64,000 bases of DNA from Dactylorhiza incarnata. Taxonomy: Eukaryota; Streptophyta; Magnoliopsida; Asparagales; Orchidaceae. The notes beneath the pieces were generated by a model. The model was given only the letters and a program-made list of their open reading frames with translations, was not told the origin of the DNA and made no database searches. Where the stretch lies: the NCBI GenBank assembly GCA_033032865.1, contig JAWHQI010000229.1:186001-250000 (forward strand), in the 5' to 3' direction. The position numbers and the translations under genes were made by a program. This document shows positions 38,001 to 47,000 of this stretch, one piece after another. How positions within the stretch are numbered: position 1 is the stretch's first letter; every line of letters begins with the position of its first letter.

Positions 38001-41000
38001 CCTACCGAGGACTTCACCTAATAACAGAAAAAAAAACAATGGCCGGCCCGTTCGGTGAAAATGATCGCCGGAAAATCTGGAAAAAACGAAGGGCCTTGAA
38101 ATTAGGAGGAAGATGAAGAGAAATATGTGCTCACCTGTTGCACGCCGGCGAGAAAAAGGAAGGGAAGGCGGCGCCGGGCGGAGAAGACGATCTCCAGAAA
38201 ATCGCGTAGGAGCGGGAGCGGGGGAAAACCTGGGGCTCGGGCGAGTTTTTGAGGAGAGGAGGAAAAGAAAACCTAGGTTTTAGGCAATTCCAAAACCCAC
38301 GGGCAAAACCGTTGAACCGAACGCAATAAATGGTGTACTTATTCTGAAAACCAAAACCCGGGTTCAAAACCGCTGAACCGAACGGACCCTCACTGATTTC
38401 AGTGTCTGAGGATCACGCAGTACTTAACAAGCTCTCGGTGATTTCATCGCTTGAAGACCTCTCGCTGTATTGATCCGCCTGACGACCTTTCGCTGATTGC
38501 GCACGAAGATTTCGAGTCGTTGAGCCTTCTCGCAAACGGCATCGCTCGTAGGCCGTTGTTATGCATAAACCTTGTTTTCGGTCTGTTATGGTTCAAGGAA
38601 ACACTTGTTAATGAAGAAGAAGACGTCAGTCTTGCACTGCTCTCAGTATCGGACGCACTACTCATAGTTTCGGCCCGCCCTTATTCTCGATGTTTCTTCG
38701 AACGGTTAGACTCGCGCGCGTAAGGGACCCGCATCTACCCGCCTTGTCGATCTTCTTCGACACACAACTTCCCTTTGATTCTTTTATTTCCATCAATCGG
38801 TCTCGCCAAGGGATCCTTTCCCCACAATAATGACTTCTCAACCTGCTGGGCGCGGTTCCTGCTCGGCAACACAACATATTCTCATCTCTAGATTTAGACA
38901 ACTGATCTCATCTATCGGTTAGAGCAACTCTTACCTGAAATTAAGTAAGTCAACGTCTGGTTTCTCTCTTGAACATAACTCCTCATTTCTTAAATCATGT
39001 CGGACATCGTCACCACTACCGAGTCCCGTCTTTGCGTCACTTAGGGGCCTCAACTATACCATTTCTACCATTGCCATTAAGAGTCACTTACACTTATGGT
39101 GTAGATGTCTTCTGGGACCACCACAAATTCTTAGAGTTAACTTGACTCATGGAGCTATGATTAGCGTTGAGCAATTGATGTCATTATTCAACCTCTCTCT
39201 CAGAGCAACATGCTTCAACTGGAGCCTTGCCACACGGTCCCGCCATGTGGACTCATTTGCAATAATACTTCACTCTGACTGACAGTGCCTACAAATTTCA
39301 GTTGTTCCTAGCTATTCAGTCTGTCGTCGTGGAGATCCTACCATTTGACAATTTCATGCATATATGATGGATTTGTAGAGTCAAGTTGCAGTCATGGAAC
39401 CCATTTTTGAGTCAGGTGTCATCTGCTCATTCTACTATCAGTATCTGGCTCTGTGTGATCTCGATGCAGGCATCAATTTCTTCTGCATTTACGTCCCAAA
39501 TTTCAGATGGTTGCTAAAATTTGCTTACAACGCACACTTGTTCTGTCCTTTGACACCACTGTGTATGAATTCACTGCAGAGGAAAATCAATGAGTTGCTC
39601 TTGAGGCCCAATCCTCTATTATGACTGATAGCCTGTTTTGGTGACTCATCCTTCGACACAGCCTGACCTATCAGTTCTGGACCGCGGTTGCTGGCATTTC
39701 TTCTGCTGGATAGCCACAATACACTACATTCACGCCGGATAAATTCAACAATTAATGAGCAAGCTGCACTAGCCCGTCGTTTACCTATGTACCTCCTCCT
39801 TTGCTGCCTCTGTAGGTATAACTGTTGGTTTGACTTTGTTGACCGGGTCAAATTGGTTTAAATATTATTTTGTTGTATTTTATTTTTATGTTATTGAGGA
39901 GAGAGAGTATGCATTTAATGAGGAGAGAGGGTGGCTTGTTTTCTTTGCCTATATATAGGCTTGCATTTGTAAAAAGTTTCTAAGAGAATAGAAATTTGAG
40001 AAGTCCTTTTCCGACAGATTTTTAGAGAGAGAGGGAGAGAGTGTAGAGAGAGAGAGAAATAAAGTTTTGTAAAAAGTTATTCCCGCAGGAAAACTTAAAG
40101 TCCTCGCCTGGACATCTCGCCACCTCATCTCGCAGCCCATACTCGCTAGAATCTCTCGCCTGCCACCTCTCGCAGGAGGAGTCGCCTACATAGCCCGCCG
40201 CCGGCTCGCGCGTACTTGAAGGAGGAGGAGCTCGCAGCCAGCAGCCCGCCAACTCGCCGGAGTGTACAGCTCGCGGAGTTGAGCTCGCCCAGCTCGCACA
40301 ACGTGCACTCGCACAATCCACTCGCACAACCTGTGTTCGCCCAGCTCGCCGGAACTCGCCGAAGTGATCTTGGGGTAGTGCTCGCGAGAGTGGTGGTGTT
40401 CGCGGGAGTGGAGGTTTTCGCCGTGGGGTGTGTTCGCGAAGTGGTGTTCGCGGGAGTGGTGGTGCTCTTCCTGTCCCTTAACGACCTTCGTCAAGTTCTT
40501 TTTCGCACTAGGAGGATTACTAAGTGTGGTAACTGGACGAGAGTGTCCTACATAGGATACTCGAGAGTCATCGCGACGATCATCCATAACATAATCATGT
40601 GCTCGAGGTTGGACGTGAGTCCTACGATCGTAAGGTGGTGGATGCGCATATACAGACTCAGACTCCTCATACAGTGGAGACGTGTAGTATCGATGATAGG
40701 AGTGGTAAGGAACTCTAGGAGAGTGGGTGTAAGTGGACTCGTGATCCTCAAATAAAGGATTTCTCCTAAGTGTGGGTCTTTCGGAGTAGTGGTGTGGGGT
40801 TTCGTGATAGGGTTCAACGAAATACCCATCTCCAATTGGAGGTGGAACTGACGCTCGGGGAGAATCCTCTAGACTACTCAACCTAACACTGAGGTTCCTG
40901 AACCCCTTTCGCACATAATGCATACTCTCAGTTATCTCTGTCATTTGGTGGACAAAAGATAAAAACCACGGGGGTGGTTCACTCTCGTCGTCTCCACGAC

Positions 41001-44000
41001 TCGGTTGACTATATCCAACTCGACTCATCTTCGAAGTACCAAATATGCAAGTGTATGAAATGCTTAAAAAAAATCTTTTTTCTTTTTTTGAAAATAAAAT
41101 TAGCAAATGCTATGCGGGGTTCCTAATCTACGCAGCGCGGATCTCGAAATTTAGAAAATTTCGGAACCTCCCTCTGATACCAAATTGATGCAGGACGGCG
41201 CGTAGGGTTTGCGCGCTTGTCGGTTATTTCTAGGGAACCCTAAATGCATGCAATTAAAAGTTAATTTTTTTTTTTAAATTTGAGCGGGCGTGCACGGACT
41301 TTAAGAAATTAAGCAACTAAATTTTGTAAAGCATAAAATTACTAATTTTGTTCAAACTGAATTTTCTTGAATTTATGGTTCGATTCTAAATCCGGGGAGG
41401 AAGCTCGCAACTTTCGTTCCGCTCCCCTTGTTGTAGCAAACAGAAATCGTGAATTCCAAGTACGTTTCCGTTTGGAGTTTTCGACGTAGCGTTCGCTGAC
41501 AAAACCCAGGCGAAAACCCACAATGAATCTAAATATCCTAAGAGAAAATTTAGAAGCAAGTTACCCACGGAAAGAGGCGTCTTTCCGTATATGAAGTCGA
41601 TGGCGATCACGCGAGGAACTCCTCGTCACCTTCGATCTCCCGCTCCAAAGTCGGCCGCTACCGCACACGACACTAAGGAGAAATTTCACTCACTCTCACA
41701 CGAAAGTGGTTCCGCGGAGACTCAGACACTCACTAGTGTAAGGAAGCCACAAACTAACAAACCTAATTTCTCACTCGCTCTCACACCCAAGGTGGAACCA
41801 CGAAATCTCAATCACTCAAGGTGGGTCCACGAAATCTCAACAAGAAATAAAAGTTCTCTATTCACTACCAAAATTCTACCATCAACTGGAGAATAAAGAC
41901 CAACAATAATATTAAACTAACCATGAACAGTAACCTTAATGTTACTGTTCATCTTCTACAAAAAAATCCATACGGGACTATGCTAATCAACAACAACTTC
42001 AATCCCTCAACATACACACCTACATCCACCAACAGGAGGGATCCTGTCCATCTTCAACAACAACAAAAAAAACGCAAAACAGCAAATGAATTCATATATC
42101 AACATTCACCATCAGTTCTTCCTTTACGGAAGCAACCAGCCCTGAAATTCTCAAACAGGAAGGTGAAAGCTCACAGCAACTTCACAACAAGTGCTCTCCT
42201 ACACAAGCAACTAGACCTACTTACAGAACTCCAAAATCGAAATATTCCTAAGCACTATTCATCGTCTTCATCGACAGAAACACACACAGCAAATCCACTC
42301 TTCATCAATCTTCTCCGCCGCCATTACACCGCACTCCTCCTCCCTTTTATAGATCTTAATCGGTAGTTATCGCACGAACCTCCGTTGGCGTCATCGAATA
42401 AAAAACATGGAGGAGTCGACCTCAACTGTCGGAGAGGGGAAGTGGCCAGAGGCTGAAGCTGGGCCGTTCGCCGCGAGATCGTGGGTGCGGGAAGCTTCTC
42501 CTGGTGAGCGCCGAAGTCGGAGGCGTGCGGTGGAGTGGAACCTTACCGCGAGCTGCCTGTGCGGGAAAAAAACCTCCTGGCTGAATCGGGAAGATGAACC
42601 GGCAGTGATGGACCGGCTGCTGTGTTTAACCGTAAGCCCTTAACACATCTATATAAATAAATAAATAAATATATATAGATATATATGTGTGTGTGAGAAT
42701 ATATATATATATATGTATATATCCTGGGAGAGAATAAATAAAGCTTCAAACATAGCTACGCACGCAGGCGTGCAAAAATAAAAATGCAAACGAAAATAAA
42801 TTGCAAAATTAACAAAATTAAAATGCAATAATTCATGGTCGGTAGAGGTCCGGACGGGTGCGGCGTCGGGCACTTTTGCGTCGACCTAATCTGGACTGGT
42901 CTCCACCACCTTCCTCCAGAAGCATGGATATGTGAAGTGCCCTTACGAGTATGCCCTGTATGTGAAGATAGAGGAGAACGGGGATACCATGGTCTTGTGT
43001 CTATATGTGGGCGACATGATATTCACCGGGAACAACCCAACCATGCTTGAGGAGTTCAAGAGGCTTATGAAGAAGGAGTTCGAAATGACGGACTTGGGAG
43101 AGCTGAGTTATTTCCTGGGGGTTGAGGTGAAGCAGGAGGAAGACGGGATCTTCATATCCCAGAAGAAGTATACAGAAGAAATTCTGAAGAAGTTCAGGAT
43201 GGAGGGTAGCAAGGCTATCTCCACTCCAGCGGACCCAGGGACAAAGTTGAGGAAGGACTCTGAGGAGGAAGGTGTGGACCCGACGATGTTCAAGAGCCTA
43301 GTCGGGAGTCTAAGGTACTTGACCTTCACTAGGCCGGACATCATGTATGCAGTCGGGGTAGTAAGCAGGTACATGGAGGAGCCCAAGCAGGATCACTTCA
43401 CCGCAGCGAAGCGAATCCTAAGATATGTGAACGGAACAAGGGACCATGGCCTGAAGTACTCATCAGGAGGAGAGTTGAAGCTAGTCGGCTACTCGGATAG
43501 CGACTATGGTGGAGATGTCAATGATCGGAAGAGCACTTCCGGATACTGTTTTCACATGGGGACGGCGGCGTTCTCATGGAGCTCGAAGAAGCAGGCTACT
43601 ATAGCCTTGTCATCATGCGAAGCGGAGTATATAGCGGCGGCGGCATGCGCCTGCCAAGCCATCTGGCTCAGGAAGTTATTAGAGGAGCTACATCATGTGC
43701 AGGACTGGCCAACGACAGTGTTAGTAGATAACATGTCGGTCATCCAGCTCGCGAAGAACCCAGTGCTACATGGGAGGAGCAAGCATATCGAGACTCGATA
43801 TCATTTTCTTCGGGAGCAAGTGGAGCTGAAGACGGTCGAAGTAAAGTATTGCCCCACCGGAGAGCAGGTCGCGGACATATTCACTAAGGCATTGAAGGCA
43901 AACACGTTCGCGAAACTCAAAGGCAAACTCGGCATGTGCTGCCAAGTTTGAGGGGGAGTTTGTTGGTTTGACTTTGTTGACCGGGTCAAATTGGTTTAAG

Positions 44001-47000
44001 TATTATTTTGTTGTATTTTATTTTTATGTTATTGAGGAGAGAGAGTATGCATTTAATGAGGAGAGAGGGTGGCTTGTTTTCTTTGCCTATATATAGGCTT
44101 GCATTTGTAAAAAGTTTCTAAGAGAATAGAAATTTGAGAAGTCCTTTTCCGACAGATTTTTAGAGAGAGAGGGAGAGTGTAGAGAGAGAGAAATAAAGTT
44201 TTGTAAAAAGTTATTCCCGCAGGAAAACTTAAAGTCCTCGCCTGGACATCTTGCCACCTCATCTCGCAGCCCATACTCGCTAGAATCTCTCGCCTGCCAC
44301 CTCTCGCACGAGGAGTCGCCTACATAGCCCGCCTCCGGCTCGCGCGTACTTGAAGGAGGAGGAGCTCGCAGCCAGCAGCCCGCCAACTCGCCGGAGTGTA
44401 CAGCTCGCGGAGTTGAGCTCGCCCAGCTCGCACAACGTGCACTCGCACAGTCCACTCGCACAACCTGTGTTCGCCCAGCTCGCCGGAGTGATCTTGAGGT
44501 AGTGCTCGCGAGAGTGGTGGTGTTCGCGGGAGTGGAGGTTTTCGCCGTGGGGTGTGTTCGCGAAGTAGGAGTTTGTTTCGTCGGAAGGTGTTCGCATTTT
44601 GAAGTGTGGAGTTGAAGTGTGCTCGCGTGCCCATATAGCGCTTCCAACAATTACTTCTTGAGCTTCCCATCACATGACTAGCAATGCCTCTTGCTTCAAT
44701 GATTATCCATCTTCGGTCATCTACCTCCATTCGGACGGCTGATGGGACGCTTCTGCCAATTGGTGGTTGCGGTCATCTTAATATTCTACCCTCCTTCACT
44801 ACTCCCGATGTTTCACTATGAGCCTTTTCTATGTTTCTCAACTGATCAACATCTATTGTATTGTCTCATTTAGCTGATCAGTAAGATTGTTGGGACTGGT
44901 TGTACACTGGATGGTCTATAGTACATGGATTACCCCACTCTACCACTTCCCCCCACTGTTGTTGCTGCCACCACTTACCTTAATTCTTCCACCCTACCTT
45001 CTAACTGTGACATCTGACGTAGCAACTTCCTCATTTTCAGTCATTGTTGTACTCAGGTGTACTTGGGTACTCTTTTGCAAAATCTCTTGCACCTTTTATT
45101 AGATGTATTCATAGTCGTCATGTGCTAACTTTTTTCCTTGAAGACAGTTTGCATCTCTCTTCTTTTGATCTTGTTCACACTTACGTAAGGGTCCATCCAT
45201 GCACCTTTCCAAAGAAAAAAATAAATATTATGTTATTTTTGTTGATAGCTTTTCTCACTTTGCATGGTATATTTAATTTCTATGAAAATGAAAGTATTTT
45301 TGAAGCATATTAAGTTTGCAAAATTGGTTGAGATAAGGTTCACTTGCAAAATCAAAACACCTCATTCAGATTCAGTATGGAGTATATGTCGCACCCATTT
45401 CGTGAATTTCTTATCTCTCAGAGGACATGTACTCAATTTTCTTGTTTTGATGCTCATCGGCATAATGAGACCGTTGATCTTCGTTATCATCACATTTTGA
45501 ATGTTACTATATCTTTTGTTTTGACGACTTGTGCCCCTTCAATTTTGAGTAGAAGTTATTCTCACCAGTGTTTTACTGATCAACATGATTTTAACTCTTT
45601 TTATTAATGACTCTTTTTATTAATGGTAGGTATGCTTACCACAAACTATATAATCGTATTCTTGATTACCCATTGTTAAGATTCTTTTTTTTGTACTTTT
45701 TTGTTTAGTTGTCATTTATTGAGCGAGACAAACTGTCTAAGAGATCCGATGTTTGTGTCTTTCTTGGTTACAATTCGCAGGACAAGGGATATCAACATTA
45801 TAATCATGTTGTCAGACGTCTTCGCATATATTGTCGTGTTATTTTTCTAGAAAATATGCCCTATTATTCTCTACCTCAATCTCTGGTCATTTACCTCCAC
45901 TTCTGAGGAGCTTACTTTTCTTGACACTGAGACACATTCTTCACCTCCACTTCGTGCTACATCCAACTCATCAGCCTCGCATGACTCCCTCACTCTCACT
46001 GTTCCTCTAGCAAATCCTTTAACGTCTATAGTCTCTCTGCTATAACTCCCACAATTGAACTTGTCAATAATTTTCTCATGGTTCAACCTCTTCATCATTC
46101 CACTCGTCCCCATGAACCTCCTTTTGCTTAAGCATGTTTACCACTATAATCTCTACTCTTCTGTCATTTCTTGATCCAGTGTTGAAGTCGAATATTGAAC
46201 CACAACAACTACTATTGTTGAGGTCACTTGGCCACGATGTCCTCTTAGTGATCTGACCATCTTTATTTCCGATCCTTCACACTTATACTGTGACAACTAA
46301 AACACAATTCAAATTGCACCTGTCCAATTTTTCATGAACGGACGAAGCCATAGAAATTGATTGTGACTATGTTCGCCAATAATTTTTTTTGCAAGACTAT
46401 TTCACCCCCACACATTTCATCTCAATTATTGATAGTTGATTTCTTCACTAAAGCTCACACTATTTGCGACATGAGTTCCTCGCGGGAAAACTGTCGATGG
46501 TTGATCCTCCTGTATTTCAAGAACACTAGTATGTACTTGTCCTTTTTCTTTTACTGTTTTCTTTCATACTCATCATTGGTCCCACCATGAGTTTATGGGC
46601 GGTATCCTTATCTCTCACCCACAATTTCGAAGCTATCTATCTAATAAATAGTAGCTCAATTACTTTATTTAGAACTATGTGCCAAGGCATCTGGCTTTGG
46701 AGATGTTTTGTAATCATCTCTATTACTAATACAAAAAGATATGGGCTCAATGTTGATCCTTGATGAAAAACTATGTGCCGGGGTTAATGCAACGAGGGGT
46801 ACCGTAACGGTGTGGGACTAAACACAATACTCAATATAAGAGATCTAAACACAGTTACCAACGGTGTGGGACTAAACACAATACTCAAAATACTAAAATC
46901 TAACAATATAAATATTAAATGTTATCAGCATCATAAATTATAACCAGGAATTCTTCTCATTGTTTGAGTTCTTCTGAACCCTAGCGACCTATACTATTAG

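Larger units (their letters stand above)
36541..38389 (-). mobile_element. Deleted PIF/Harbinger transposon, 1849 bp
   Basis: The left end GGGTCCGTTCGGATCGCAGG and the right end (inward GGGTCCGTTCGGTTCAGCGG) form inverted repeats, and a GGTTTTGGTTTT block occurs inside both. TCA flanks it on both sides (36538-36540 and 38390-38392), a 3-bp duplication as in Harbinger. Inside are pieces of both Harbinger proteins on the minus strand, so it is an internal deletion derivative of a coding element. It inserted in the leader of the outer Copia. Confidence 0.85.
39823..44649 (+). mobile_element. Inner Copia element with a Gypsy fragment in its interior
   Basis: The LTR starts TGTTGGTTTGAC at 39823 and 43961; the 3' LTR ends TTCCAACA at 44649. 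The flanks ATAAC (39818-39822) and ATTAC (44650-44654) differ at one base. The 5' LTR is cut after about 620 of 689 bp. Between it and the RT-RNase H frame lies a reversed Gypsy LTR-gag piece (about 40466-42645). The purine tract GAGGGGGAGTT precedes the 3' LTR. The LTRs differ at few sites (about 1% by eye), so this is a young insertion. It lacks its own primer site, gag, protease, integrase and the RT N-half. Confidence 0.87.
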
